Positions 1-8,957 of a stretch of DNA of 58,355 bases are shown here, one piece after another. Under the pieces are notes generated by a model. That model had not been told where the DNA came from. It saw only the letters and a list, made by a program, of their open reading frames with translations, and did not search any database. The DNA is from Proteobacteria bacterium UBA7447 (GTDB lineage: Bacteria; Pseudomonadota; Gammaproteobacteria; Arenicellales; UBA868): positions 1-58,355 of the forward strand of contig DLPX01000048.1 in assembly GCA_002477475.1 (NCBI GenBank). Reading direction: 5' to 3'. Positions within the stretch are counted from its first letter, which is position 1. Each line of letters starts with the position of its first letter. The translations under genes were made by a program, and so were the position numbers.

Positions 1-183
1 CTGACGCCTCTACCCCGAAACCTGCTGGAAGCCACCGAAACTCTGGCACAAAGTGAACTGGCGAGACAGGTCCTGGGCACCACCCTGCTGAACTCATACC
101 TCAGCTACAAAGTCGACGAATGGGAGCGCTACCACCAGTCGGTCACCGACTGGGAGGTCAAGGAATATCTGAGACTGTATTGA
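1..183 (+). CDS. Glutamine synthetase-fold ligase, C-terminal end only
   Basis: The gene enters from outside the window, so only its last 60 codons and the TGA stop are seen. The tail (helical LPRNLLEATETL, then SVTDWEVKEYLRLY at the very end) matches the C-terminal helix and W-E-x3-Y ending of the glutamine synthetase superfamily. That family joins ammonia or an amine to the gamma-carboxyl of glutamate using ATP (GlnA, PuuA, gamma-glutamylanilide synthase). The active-site parts are missing, so true glutamine synthetase cannot be separated from a gamma-glutamylamide synthetase. The stop codon shares base 183 with the next start (TGATG), so the two genes are translationally coupled. With an adjacent hydrolase and Rieske oxygenase, a catabolic ligase is the likelier reading (inference). 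Confidence 0.7.
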   Translation: MTPLPRNLLEATETLAQSELARQVLGTTLLNSYLSYKVDEWERYHQSVTDWEVKEYLRLY

Positions 184-1187
184 TGGACTTCGATCTGTTT
201 TCGCTCGGTGATGTCACCTTACAAAGCGGGCAGATCCTGCCTGAGGCAACACTCGCCTACAAAACGTATGGCTTACCGAATGCGGATCGAAGCAATGTCG
301 TCCTGCTCCCTACCTTTTATACCGGCACCCACGTTCGAAACGAAGCTTTTTTCGGCCCTGGCCGTGCAGTCGATCCAGAAAAACACTTCATCATCTCCAT
401 CAACATGTTCGGCAATGGCCTGTCGTCCTCGCCCACCAATGCGCCAGTACCTGCCGACCGGGGAAACTTTCCGGTGGTCACCCTTTATGACAATGTGACG
501 TGTCAAAAGAAATTGCTCGAAGAGGTTTTTGGCATTGAGAAGCTGCTGCTCGTCTACGGATGGTCCATGGGGGGGTGCCAGACTTTTCAATGGGCGGCCC
601 AGTATCCTGAACACGTTGAGCATGCCCTGCCATTTTGCGCTTCGGCCCGCACCTCCCCCCACAACAGTGTCTTCCTCAAGGGAGTCAAGGCCGCTCTCAC
701 GGCCGACGCCGCCTTTATGGACGGGTTTTATGACTCCCCCCCTGAGGCCGGACTAAAGGCTTTTGGCCGGGTGTATGCAGGGTGGGCTTATTCACAAACC
801 TGGTACCGCGAGCGTCTGCATCAAACACTGGGTCTGGAGACTGCCGAGGACGTACTGCTTGACTGGGAGCAGGATCACCTCAACTGGGATGCGAACAATC
901 TTCTGGCAATGCTGGAGTCCTGGCTGGCCGGCGACATCAGCCGCAACGATCTTCATCAGAATGATCTCACCAAAGCGCTGAACAGTATTCGCGCCAAGAC
1001 AATTATTATTGCCTGTGACAATGACCTTTACTTTCAGCCGGCAGACAATGAGCTCGAGGTGCAGCATATTCAAGATGGCGAATTGCGGGTGTATGCGTCT
1101 CCATGGGGGCACTGTGTCGCCTCCTCTAACAACGATCCGCAGTTTCATTCTTTTCTTGATCAAGCGATCACTGACCTGATTGGCTGA
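183..1187 (+). CDS. MetX-like alpha/beta hydrolase (homoserine O-acetyltransferase family)
   Basis: A 334-residue alpha/beta-hydrolase of the homoserine O-acetyltransferase (MetX) superfamily. The nucleophile elbow GWSMGG puts Ser at about residue 128. The acid is probably Asp279 or Asp281 in CDNDLYF, and the catalytic His310 lies in PWGHCVAS near the C-terminus. The ATG at 183 is chosen because it overlaps the upstream TGA and gives the normal family N-terminus; an earlier in-frame start would read through the upstream gene. True MetX proteins are about 370-400 residues and sit with methionine genes. This one sits between a GS-fold ligase and a Rieske oxygenase, so acyl transfer or hydrolysis in a catabolic pathway is more likely than methionine synthesis (inference). 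The Rieske gene follows after 9 bases. Confidence 0.8.
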   Translation: MDFDLFSLGDVTLQSGQILPEATLAYKTYGLPNADRSNVVLLPTFYTGTHVRNEAFFGPGRAVDPEKHFIISINMFGNGLSSSPTNAPVPADRGNFPVVTLYDNVTCQKKLLEEVFGIEKLLLVYGWSMGGCQTFQWAAQYPEHVEHALPFCASARTSPHNSVFLKGVKAALTADAAFMDGFYDSPPEAGLKAFGRVYAGWAYSQTWYRERLHQTLGLETAEDVLLDWEQDHLNWDANNLLAMLESWLAGDISRNDLHQNDLTKALNSIRAKTIIIACDNDLYFQPADNELEVQHIQDGELRVYASPWGHCVASSNNDPQFHSFLDQAITDLIG

Positions 1188-1196
1188 CCCGACGTC

Positions 1197-2537
1197 ATGA
1201 CGGCTTCTGTTCAGGATCGCAAACTGACCGGCCCGTATTGCGGTTATCACCAGAACTGGGAAGGAGAATCCCTTCGGGAGTTGACCGAGGTGGGCGCCGG
1301 TACCCCCAGCGGCGAACTGCTCAGACGGTACTGGCATCCCATTCACATAGCTGATGAAGTCGGTGATCTGCCCAAACTGATCCGCATCCTCGGAGAGGAA
1401 CTGGTGCTCTTTAGGGATCTTTCCGGCAACTACGGACTGGTCCACAAGAAATGCCCGCATCGACGGGCATCACTCGAATTCGGTCGATGCGAGCAGCATG
1501 GGATACGCTGTTGTTATCACGGGTGGGTGTTTGATATTGACGGTACCGTGCTTGAGATCCCTGGAGAACCGCAAGGATCTGAACACGTGCGTCACGCAAT
1601 GGAGCACGTCCATCTGGGTGCCTATCCGGTTCGGGAGTTCAGGGGGCTGTTATTTGCCTATCTCGGCCCGCCGGAAGAGCTTCCGGCATTTCCGTTGTAT
1701 GACACCTACGAAATTCCTGATCTCGTGATGACCCCGTATGCCGTGCCGTTTAACTGTAACTGGATCCAGGTCCTCGATGCCATCGTCGATCCGGTTCACA
1801 CAGCATTTCTCCATGAGTCCCAGTTCTCAGACGGATTCGGAAAGCTGGGTGCGATCGAGTTCTATCATCGGGACAAGATTCGATTCCTGGGTACCGCCTC
1901 CCGACGGGTCGGCGAGAATATCTGGGTACGAGTCAACGAACTCATCCTGCCGAACTTCACCCAGGCTGGCGCGGCATTTGCGTGCGACGGCACCCAGTTG
2001 CGGCATTTCGGACGCAGTGCTTTTACCCGCTGGGTCGTGCCTTTGGATGACCAACACACGATGGCTTTTGCCTTTGGCAACTTCGGAGACCGCGCGGACC
2101 CTCACGGATTCAATACACTCGAGGGTATGCAGCGCATCGAGCAGGGCGAAGTCCTTGATCGAAGCTATGAGGAGCGTCAAAGACGGCCGGGAGATGTCGA
2201 GGCCGTCGAAGGCATGGGATCCATCGCAGATCAGGAGAAGGAATTTCTGCTGCCGGGTGACAAGGGGGTAAGCCTGTATAGACGCCAATTGCGTCAGCTC
2301 GCACGCAACCTCGAGAAAGGACAAGCGCCGCCCCAACCCGCGGACCTCGGCACTGAGTTTGTTCCCACCTATGGCAGCGATACCGTCCTGCACCGACCGG
2401 CAACATCTGAATTCGATGATCACCAACTCCTGTGCGAGACGGGAGATCGCGTCATTAACATCCTTTTTGATTGCGATGAAGGTCCCGCACCTGAGCGGGA
2501 TCGCAGGATCATTTCCCAACTTCAGCAGTTAGGATGA
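1197..2537 (+). CDS. Rieske non-haem iron oxygenase, alpha subunit (phthalate dioxygenase-like)
   Basis: A 446-residue oxygenase component. The Rieske [2Fe-2S] ligands are Cys86-x-His88 (KKCPHRRAS) and Cys105-x2-His108 (CCYHGW). The mononuclear iron site follows at about 194-206 (DAIVDPVHTAFLH: Asp198, His201, His206). Such enzymes insert oxygen into, demethylate or dealkylate aromatic rings or N-/O-alkyl groups, with electrons from a separate reductase. No reductase or ferredoxin gene is seen here, so it must borrow one. The N-terminal ELTEVGAGTPSGELLRRYW block is shared with the oxygenase at 15631, so the two are paralogues of the phthalate 4,5-dioxygenase-like group. The stop overlaps the next start (ATGA), showing co-expression with the dehydrogenase. 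Substrate unknown. Confidence 0.88.
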   Translation: MTASVQDRKLTGPYCGYHQNWEGESLRELTEVGAGTPSGELLRRYWHPIHIADEVGDLPKLIRILGEELVLFRDLSGNYGLVHKKCPHRRASLEFGRCEQHGIRCCYHGWVFDIDGTVLEIPGEPQGSEHVRHAMEHVHLGAYPVREFRGLLFAYLGPPEELPAFPLYDTYEIPDLVMTPYAVPFNCNWIQVLDAIVDPVHTAFLHESQFSDGFGKLGAIEFYHRDKIRFLGTASRRVGENIWVRVNELILPNFTQAGAAFACDGTQLRHFGRSAFTRWVVPLDDQHTMAFAFGNFGDRADPHGFNTLEGMQRIEQGEVLDRSYEERQRRPGDVEAVEGMGSIADQEKEFLLPGDKGVSLYRRQLRQLARNLEKGQAPPQPADLGTEFVPTYGSDTVLHRPATSEFDDHQLLCETGDRVINILFDCDEGPAPERDRRIISQLQQLG

Positions 2538-3556
2538 GATCAATGTATCAAGTTCACATCAAAAACAATCATTACCGACACGACACCTTTCCTAATACGG
2601 CAGAAGGTGAGGAAGTTTTCACCATCACCCAGGAACGATTTGATACTGCGGCAAAGGCACACCCCGACGTCTCGGCCGAGATCGAGGTATCAATCGACTG
2701 GGATACCGAAAATTTTAATTCCCATATGACCACCGCTGATGCGCTGGTGACGTGGGATCTGCCCACAGAGAACCTCGCCGAAGTGGCGCCGCGGCTAAAG
2801 TGGATTCATATCATTGGAGCGGGCGTTGAGCATTTGACGCCAATGGATTGGCTGCCCGACGGCGTCATACTGACGAACAATAAAGGGGTGCATGCGGCCA
2901 AGGGCGGTGAATTCGGGATCATGAGCATCCTGATGCTGCACAACCATATGCCCAAGATCATGACCAACCAGATCCAGGCATGCTACGACTCGTTGTATTC
3001 AACCCCCATTGCAGGAAAGACGTTGGTTCTTATCGGCACAGGCAGCATCGGCCGTGCTGTCGCCAAGCATGCTCAAAGTCTGGGCATCCACGTGATCGGA
3101 GTCTCACGACATGGCAACATGCTTCCGGAACTGGATGAATCCTTTCCCGTTGAAGAGCTTGATCGCGTGCTGCCGCGGGGCGACTTTGTCTTCGTGGTCA
3201 CTCCCCTCACCCGTGAAACCCAAAACTTGCTTGATGCGAAGCGACTGCGTTTGCTCAAGCCCGGCGCAGGACTCGTCAACATCGGTCGTGCGGCTGTGGT
3301 TGACTACGCGGCCCTGGTCCAAGGTCTTGACTCCGGTGCCATTGGGGGAGCGGTGCTTGATGTCTTTGACCCTGAACCCCTGCCGTCTGAATCCCCTCTA
3401 TGGGCTCAACCCAATCTCGTGATTACGCCCCATGTCTCTGCAGACGATGGCAACGCCTATGTCTCCTTAACCCTTGACGTATTCTTCAATAACATGCGAA
3501 GACTTATCCGGGACGAGGCTCTCGAGAATCAGGTAAATACGGCACTGGGCTATTGA
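2534..3556 (+). CDS. D-isomer-specific 2-hydroxyacid dehydrogenase
   Basis: A 340-residue NAD(P)-dependent oxidoreductase that interconverts 2-hydroxy and 2-keto acids. The Rossmann motif GTGSIG lies at about 168-173. The catalytic trio is Arg252 (NIGRAAVVD), Glu281 (DVFDPEP) and His300 (ITPHVS). The ATG at 2534 overlaps the Rieske stop; a second ATG at 2543 (MYQVHIK) is equally plausible. It is the fourth gene of a coupled set, so it may process a hydroxyacid made after oxygenation (inference). A second, divergent member of the same family lies at 14428 next to the second Rieske gene, repeating this pairing. Confidence 0.88.
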   Translation: MRSMYQVHIKNNHYRHDTFPNTAEGEEVFTITQERFDTAAKAHPDVSAEIEVSIDWDTENFNSHMTTADALVTWDLPTENLAEVAPRLKWIHIIGAGVEHLTPMDWLPDGVILTNNKGVHAAKGGEFGIMSILMLHNHMPKIMTNQIQACYDSLYSTPIAGKTLVLIGTGSIGRAVAKHAQSLGIHVIGVSRHGNMLPELDESFPVEELDRVLPRGDFVFVVTPLTRETQNLLDAKRLRLLKPGAGLVNIGRAAVVDYAALVQGLDSGAIGGAVLDVFDPEPLPSESPLWAQPNLVITPHVSADDGNAYVSLTLDVFFNNMRRLIRDEALENQVNTALGY

Positions 3557-3614
3557 ATCTGTCACACGATCGGCCTAGTTTCTACTCTAACCCTCCTTCA
3601 ATGACGATATTGCG

Positions 3615-4391
3615 ATGATCATCGGTTTTCTGGGAACAGGTGTTATTACCGAGGCCATTATTCGCGGCCTTTATGACGCAGCACATTACGAGGGGACGAT
3701 TCTGGTATCCAGACGCTCAGAGGAGCGCTCGCAGAGGCTGAGCGAGACCTACCCGAACGTACGCGTCGTCGATCAGAACCAAGAACTTGCTGAACAATGC
3801 GACTGGATCGTGGTCTCCGTATTGCCGCAACAGGTGTCTGAGGTCCTGTCAGAGTTAAGTATCCGTCAGGATCAAAAAGTGGTCAGCCTAGCGGCCGGGG
3901 TTTCTCTTGATGAACTGCGTATTGCGGCAGCGCCGGCGACTGACGTGGTCAGGGTGATTCCCATGCCGCCGATTGAGCATGGTCTGGGGCCGGTGGCACT
4001 TTGCCCGCCAGACGATGCCACTCAAGCACTCTTTCACAGGATCGGCACCTGTGTTGCGGTCTTAGACGAGAATCAGTTCAACCTTTTTGGTGCGACCAGC
4101 GCGCTAATGGCTGACTTTTATGATCAAGTCGCCGGAGTGACGCGGTGGATGAACGAAAAAGGGTTGGATCTGCCGACAGCCGCAAGCTACACCACTGCGC
4201 TTTATCATGCGCTGGCTGATCTCACCGTCAGGCAGCCATCGGAGACGCTCCACACGATGAGTGCAGACTGCCAGACCCCGGGCGGCCTGAACGCGCAATT
4301 TCTGTCGAGGCGTAACCGTGTCGGCGCGAACCAGTCTCTGATTGATGGTCTGGAGGATATTCTCAACCGTCTTGAGTCTGCCACGGACTAG
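3615..4391 (+). CDS. ProC-like NAD(P)-binding reductase (pyrroline-5-carboxylate reductase family)
   Basis: A 258-residue protein with an N-terminal Rossmann fingerprint (GFLGTGVI) and the central block VVSLAAGVSLDELR followed by VVRVIPMPP, typical of the ProC/F420-dependent oxidoreductase-like superfamily. ProC reduces pyrroline-5-carboxylate to proline, and relatives reduce other cyclic imines. The C-terminal dimerisation helices are present but the usual ProC signature around SGSGPAY is not: residues 157-165 read ATSALMADF. It may therefore act on another imine. It follows the hydroxyacid dehydrogenase by 58 bases on the same strand and probably belongs to the same transcript. Confidence 0.72.
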   Translation: MIIGFLGTGVITEAIIRGLYDAAHYEGTILVSRRSEERSQRLSETYPNVRVVDQNQELAEQCDWIVVSVLPQQVSEVLSELSIRQDQKVVSLAAGVSLDELRIAAAPATDVVRVIPMPPIEHGLGPVALCPPDDATQALFHRIGTCVAVLDENQFNLFGATSALMADFYDQVAGVTRWMNEKGLDLPTAASYTTALYHALADLTVRQPSETLHTMSADCQTPGGLNAQFLSRRNRVGANQSLIDGLEDILNRLESATD

Positions 4392-4436
4392 GAACCATAA
4401 TCGGGTCAGACTCTTTCATCCGCCTTTTCACCCATT

Positions 4437-4625
4437 ATGGACGATACCCCAAAAGCCGAAGGCAATACCGCCCGAAAAAAGGGAAAGATGTACTGGAAAT
4501 TCGCTACCCTCGAGGGCTGGGAGGCGAAGAAAGAATCCAGCGGGGCTGCAGATCTAAAAACAGATGAGGCAGCAAAAAAAGAGACAGACCGCTCTTCCGA
4601 TGGGTCAGGCCTATCCGACCGCTGA
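4437..4625 (+). CDS. Small Lys/Glu/Ser-rich hypothetical protein
   Basis: A possible 62-residue protein in the otherwise empty 4392-4685 gap. It is hydrophilic and low in complexity apart from a short aromatic patch, GKMYWKFATLEGWEAKK, at about residues 16-32. No clear ribosome-binding site precedes the ATG. It matches no family I recognise and could be a chance reading frame. It is kept because it is on the same strand and fills most of the gap. Confidence 0.3.
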   Translation: MDDTPKAEGNTARKKGKMYWKFATLEGWEAKKESSGAADLKTDEAAKKETDRSSDGSGLSDR

Positions 4626-4685
4626 CCGCTTGGCTCAGATTGAGAGATTAATGCGACTGTCGCGCGACCTACGCTACGCTAACTC

Positions 4686-5105
4686 ATGAACTCCCAACAA
4701 GAATTCAAGCCTCACGGCGAAGGATATCTTTTTGATCATCTGGGGATGACCTTTTCCTTTGATCCGTCAGGTGTTGCAACGGGTTTGCTTTCGCTTGAGA
4801 GACATCATTTTTCTTGGGAGGGCCGAATCCATGCGGGGACCCTTTTTGCGCTGGCCGACTCCTGCGCAGGATTTGGCTGCCTGAAATCCCTGCCCGAAGG
4901 GGCAACGGGTTTTGCCACCCTTGAGGCAAAAACAAACTTTGTCGCAACGACCGACGGTGGAACCATTAAAGCCGTGGCCACGCCCAAGCACCTTGGCAGA
5001 TCAACTCAAATGTGGGATGTCGAGATTATCTCTGAAAAAGATCAAAAAACACTTGCCTGGTTCCGATGCACCCAGAGCATCCTTTGGCCAAAGCCCACGA
5101 TATGA
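4686..5105 (+). CDS. PaaI/YbdB-type hotdog thioesterase
   Basis: A 139-residue single-hotdog protein. The block GRIHAGTLFALADSCAGFGC (about 47-66) is the hotdog helix region. His49 and Asp58 stand where PaaI-type acyl-CoA thioesterases have their HGG and acidic catalytic positions. Such enzymes hydrolyse acyl-CoA thioesters, often clearing dead-end CoA esters in aromatic catabolism. The stop overlaps the start of the next gene (ATGA), so the thioesterase and serine hydrolase are made together. Its acyl group is unknown. Confidence 0.75.
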   Translation: MNSQQEFKPHGEGYLFDHLGMTFSFDPSGVATGLLSLERHHFSWEGRIHAGTLFALADSCAGFGCLKSLPEGATGFATLEAKTNFVATTDGGTIKAVATPKHLGRSTQMWDVEIISEKDQKTLAWFRCTQSILWPKPTI

Positions 5106-6292
5106 GATCCGACCGCATACCGAGTTTGTCGCGAACAAAAGACATTGCCCGCGTGGCGCAGGGATACATCGACGCGGGACATTTCGCCAGCATCGAATGG
5201 CTGATAAAGCAGCGTGGCGAAGTCGTGGATGCCGGTTCCGTTCTGTCTGACGGAACACCTGCACCTTTGCCTGAGCGACCGATCTACCGAATTTACTCAA
5301 TGACCAAGCCCATCGTCGCAGCGGCGGCGATACTGCTGATGGAGCGGTTTCGTCTGCACCTCTTTACGCCGCTTGGCAGCATCCTTCCCGAATTCCGGGA
5401 TATGAAAGTACTTCACGCCGATGGCAGTTTCGAAAGTGCGGCACCCATCCTGATCGAGCACCTATTTACCCATCGCGCCGGCTTCAGTTACAACTTTATG
5501 CCGGACTGTCCTGTGGGCGCCTTGTATCAGTCAGACGGCCTGATCAATGACGGCAGTTGCTCGCTGGAAGATTTTACCAATCGTGCGTCAGCGTTCCCGC
5601 TTGCCTTCCAGCCAGGTCAGCGCTGGCACTACAGCATTGGTCACGACATCCTGGCCAGGGTGTTGGAAGTGGTCTGTGGTCAGCCACTGGGAAAGCTGCT
5701 GCAGCACGAAGTCTTTGATCCGCTGGGCATGACGGATACGCAGTTTTTTGTTCCCGAGAGTGAGCGCTCCCGTCTGATGCCCATGTACGGCCGCTCCCTC
5801 GATAAGATTCCGCAGTCGCCTGATATAGACGCCACGCTCAAATCCTTCGATGTGGCAGATGCCTACCCCTGTGACAAGCCTGAGGTGTTTGCCCGGGGAG
5901 GGCATGGGCTCTTCTCAACCGCAGAGGATTACATCCGATTCGCACAGTTTACAGTTGACGGCAAAACTCCCATGGGCGCGTCGCTGCTTTCCCGAAAAAT
6001 GGTCGACTTCATGTGGCACAACCGCTTGTGCGATGAGCAATTGCCCTATTGGCTCGGCCCTTTTCCAAGTCCCGGTTATGGCTTTAACCTGCTGGGCAGA
6101 GTGATGATGGACCTCGGACAGGCGATCTCTCTAACCGGCAAAACAGAGGGGGGCTGGGGTGGCGCCGCAGCAACCTACTATTGGGCCGATCGGCAGGAAG
6201 ACTTTGTCGGTGTCGTCATGGCACAAAACCTCGGCTCACTATCGCCCATGCGCACCGACCTGATGGCCGCCGCCTATCAGGCACTCGACTGA
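5102..6292 (+). CDS. Class C beta-lactamase-fold serine hydrolase (esterase/amidase type)
   Basis: A 396-residue member of the beta-lactamase/penicillin-binding serine hydrolase family (Pfam Beta-lactamase). The nucleophile motif is Ser66-Met-Thr-Lys69 (YSMTKP). The tyrosine motif is Tyr177 in HYSIGHD, where classical beta-lactamases have YxN. A late glycine-rich strand, GGWGGAA, takes the KTG position. These features are common in the EstB-like esterase branch, so an esterase or peptidase is more likely than an antibiotic-resistance enzyme. No signal peptide is seen, so it should be cytoplasmic. The ATG at 5102 is chosen because it overlaps the thioesterase stop. Confidence 0.85.
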   Translation: MRSDRIPSLSRTKDIARVAQGYIDAGHFASIEWLIKQRGEVVDAGSVLSDGTPAPLPERPIYRIYSMTKPIVAAAAILLMERFRLHLFTPLGSILPEFRDMKVLHADGSFESAAPILIEHLFTHRAGFSYNFMPDCPVGALYQSDGLINDGSCSLEDFTNRASAFPLAFQPGQRWHYSIGHDILARVLEVVCGQPLGKLLQHEVFDPLGMTDTQFFVPESERSRLMPMYGRSLDKIPQSPDIDATLKSFDVADAYPCDKPEVFARGGHGLFSTAEDYIRFAQFTVDGKTPMGASLLSRKMVDFMWHNRLCDEQLPYWLGPFPSPGYGFNLLGRVMMDLGQAISLTGKTEGGWGGAAATYYWADRQEDFVGVVMAQNLGSLSPMRTDLMAAAYQALD

Positions 6293-6420
6293 CGCACGCT
6301 GGTATCTTAGGTATTGCTCGACTTCCGTTGTTCGCAAAAATCAAGAAATCGTCCACGCGTTGCGAAGACCCCCCCCTCACTCACCATCATAGATTTATAA
6401 ACACTCAGGCAGATTCCATT

Positions 6421-7329
6421 ATGGCTCTTCCGTTTAGCGGAACTCTCCTTTTCTGTCCCAATGGTCTGCGAGAGGATGAGACCAAGCTTCATAAACTAAA
6501 GATTCGTGAAGACGCCCTTTTCCTCGCCTGCTCCAAGTTCAATCCTGCCACGACTGAATCTGGTGATCTCTTTTGGGTCCCCTGGCGGGTCGTTCACTCA
6601 GTCGCCGCTGATTCCGATAGACCTATCTTCCTAGGACTTGCACCCGATGGCTCACCTCGGTTCGCTATAGACATCGGAGACAGTCTGGAAGCCTGGAGCA
6701 ATTTCACACCGAACGGTTTTCAGAACATCAGGTCAATTGCTGCTCACCTTGCAGATAACCGAACCGCAATCGTTGCACAGGCTCACTCCATCTTGAAATG
6801 GATAGCTCACCATCATTTCTGCTCAAGATGTGGATCTAATAATGCGGTTTGTTTGGGCGGCTACCGACTGGACTGCACAAACCCCGCATGCGGCGCACTT
6901 ACCTTCCCTCGTATCGATCCCGTCGTGATTATCATGGTCACTTCGCGTGACAATGAGAAATGTCTCCTCGGCCGAAGTCATGACTATCCCGACAAAATCA
7001 TCTCTCCTCTTGCCGGATTTATGGAGCCGGGCGAGTCTATTGAGGATACGATCAACCGGGAGATAAGAGAAGAAGTGGGGCTCACCTGCACAGATATCCG
7101 ATTTTGGGGTAACCAACCTTGGCCTTTTCCATCAAATCTGATGCTGGGCTGTTTTGCAACTGTTGAGAAGGACCAGCTCACCATCAATGAAGATGAACTT
7201 GTCTTCGCAGACTGGTTTACACGAAAACAATTGGAAGAGATTTTTCGTAACCCTAGCGGTGACAGGATATTTCCACAATCGATTTCGATCGCCCATCACA
7301 TGATGAAGGCTTGGCTAAAAGATGTATAA
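6421..7329 (+). CDS. nudC: NADH/NAD+ pyrophosphatase, RNA deNADding enzyme NudC
   Basis: A 302-residue NudC-type Nudix hydrolase. It cleaves NAD(H) to AMP plus NMN(H) and, in known homologues, removes NAD caps from RNA 5' ends. A zinc ribbon is visible (Cys134, Cys137, Cys152, Cys157). A complete Nudix box spans about 199-221 (G-x5-E-x7-REIREEVGL), followed by the NudC hallmark near NQPWPFPSNLM (about 231-241). The ATG at 6421 begins the conserved domain; upstream in-frame codons overlap the previous gene. It lies alone between two clusters and marks the start of the AT-richer part of the window. Confidence 0.93.
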   Translation: MALPFSGTLLFCPNGLREDETKLHKLKIREDALFLACSKFNPATTESGDLFWVPWRVVHSVAADSDRPIFLGLAPDGSPRFAIDIGDSLEAWSNFTPNGFQNIRSIAAHLADNRTAIVAQAHSILKWIAHHHFCSRCGSNNAVCLGGYRLDCTNPACGALTFPRIDPVVIIMVTSRDNEKCLLGRSHDYPDKIISPLAGFMEPGESIEDTINREIREEVGLTCTDIRFWGNQPWPFPSNLMLGCFATVEKDQLTINEDELVFADWFTRKQLEEIFRNPSGDRIFPQSISIAHHMMKAWLKDV

Positions 7330-7386
7330 ACAAGGGCTCCTACTATCGTTACAAAGTTTTACCCCGTAGCAGGCATACGCCGACAC

Positions 7387-7420
7387 AAAGCTTTCGCTTA
7401 GAAAGGCTTTTGGTTCTTTT
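7387..7420 (+). terminator. Probable Rho-independent terminator after nudC
   Basis: AAAGCTTTC (7387-7395) can pair, with one bulge, with GAAAGGCTTT (7401-7410). It is followed by a T-rich run (tggttcttttctttt). It lies between the convergent nudC and amidase genes. Confidence 0.45.
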
Positions 7421-7455
7421 CTTTTCCAAATATAAGAAGTGAACCTTTCGTCTGG

Positions 7456-8823
7456 CTAGCGTGAAAAAACCGATTCCATTTCTGAGGCGATGCTGAGCAT
7501 CGTCGCTTCTTCGAACGGTTTCGCTATCAGCTGAACTGCCGTTGGTAACCCCGAAGGACCAAGACCTGTGGGTAAACTGACAGCAGGAAGACCCAGGAAG
7601 TTAACGAATCGAGTAAAGATAGAGGCCTTCGCGAATTCCTGATTGATCATTTCCGCATCCCTGGATGTGTTTTCGTGATAAATCGGGGCCTCTTCGTACG
7701 AGACCGGAAGGGCGAGAGCCTCTACATCATTCATCACGAGGTCTAAAAACTCCTGCAGGAGCAACTCACGCTGGGTTTGCGCTTCTAGGTATTCCATCGC
7801 CGAGATCTGCATACCCGATCGAAGGGCTGCTACTGTTTCTGGAGCCACCGTGGAATCTTTACCCCGCAGAACCGCTCGGTGATACGTTGCGGCCTCGCTT
7901 TTTACCACTCTCTGATGATATTCAGTGTAGAGATCAAGCTTGTCGAGTGACTTAGGTATCAGAGGAAAACCGGACTGCTCAATTGAGCGAACGGCGCGTT
8001 CGTAGTTAGCAAGAGGCATATCACCGCCACTCTTATCAGAGAGAACTCCTATCCGAGGCGGATTGTCAAAGCCTTGCCGGGTCCAGATGAATTCACTATC
8101 TCTTCTAGAGGTTGGATCATCAGCATCAAAGCCGGAGATAGCAGCAAGCACAATCCCCAAGTCGTCTGCATGCGACGCCAAAGGTCCGATACAGTCCATG
8201 CTCCACGTACGGGGTACAGCACCAGAGCGACCAACACGGCCGTAGGTGGGCTTAAGCCCATAAACACCACAAAATGCCGCAGGAATCCGGATTGATCCGC
8301 CCGCATCTGATCCGATACTTGCCAGACAGAAACCTGCACTGACTGCTGCAGCGCTACCGCTTGAAGAGCCTCCGGTGATTCGCCGAGGATCCAAGGGATT
8401 TTTACACCGCCCAAACCAGAGATTTACACCTGTGCCACCCGCCGCAAACTCATCCAGATTGAGCGTTCCGAGGATAATTGCCCCAGATGCCTTTAATTTG
8501 CTGATCACCGCAGCGTCTTTATTGCCGCACCTTATCTCGGCACCACTTCCTGCTGCTGGCAGACGGCCAGTCATAGCAAAAATATCTTTTACGGCGATTG
8601 GGACGCCATGCATTGGTCCCCGGTCTTTTCCTTGACGCAGCTCTTCATCAAGCGATTCCGCTCTGTTTCGAGCCTCATCATCAAAGCCCTTCACCACGAT
8701 ATTCAGCTCGGTATTTCGTTCATTTACTTTGTTTAGGTAATGTTCAACGGCATCGGCGATCTGCAGTTTTCCCTCCCGAACCTGCGTGCCAAATTGTTGT
8801 ATCGATGATAGGTCTTGAAACAT
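7456..8823 (-). CDS. Amidase-signature hydrolase
   Basis: A 455-residue amidase-signature enzyme. The Ser-cisSer-Lys triad is intact: Lys79 (AVKDIF), Ser153 in GGSSSGSAAA, and the nucleophile Ser177 in GSDAGGSIRIP. The spacing of 24 residues between the serines is the family norm. Members hydrolyse carboxamides, carbamates or the glutaminyl side chain in GatA. The lack of gatB/gatC nearby, and a second copy at 21165 beside an ABC importer, argue for a catabolic amidase. It shares strand with the upstream solute-binding-like gene (134 bases apart) and may be co-transcribed with it. Confidence 0.88.
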   Translation of the reverse strand: MFQDLSSIQQFGTQVREGKLQIADAVEHYLNKVNERNTELNIVVKGFDDEARNRAESLDEELRQGKDRGPMHGVPIAVKDIFAMTGRLPAAGSGAEIRCGNKDAAVISKLKASGAIILGTLNLDEFAAGGTGVNLWFGRCKNPLDPRRITGGSSSGSAAAVSAGFCLASIGSDAGGSIRIPAAFCGVYGLKPTYGRVGRSGAVPRTWSMDCIGPLASHADDLGIVLAAISGFDADDPTSRRDSEFIWTRQGFDNPPRIGVLSDKSGGDMPLANYERAVRSIEQSGFPLIPKSLDKLDLYTEYHQRVVKSEAATYHRAVLRGKDSTVAPETVAALRSGMQISAMEYLEAQTQRELLLQEFLDLVMNDVEALALPVSYEEAPIYHENTSRDAEMINQEFAKASIFTRFVNFLGLPAVSLPTGLGPSGLPTAVQLIAKPFEEATMLSIASEMESVFSR

Positions 8824-8957
8824 TTACTGATCAGTCCAAATCGCTTCCCTGGAGAAACCAAGGCCAGAGTGTCACTCTATTCCAGTACGCTTCTAATTCT
8901 AATTGGGAATCTGGCATTGCCATTTCGCCCTGGCACCTGTGATGCCGCGTCCAGGCC

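Noticed and set aside
792..1460. Long minus-strand reading frame opposite the hydrolase and Rieske genes
   Set aside because: It is fully antisense to two well-supported genes, spans their boundary and shows no recognisable domain.
6293..6420. Gap before nudC as an RNA gene
   Set aside because: No stable structure, cloverleaf or conserved motif could be recognised.
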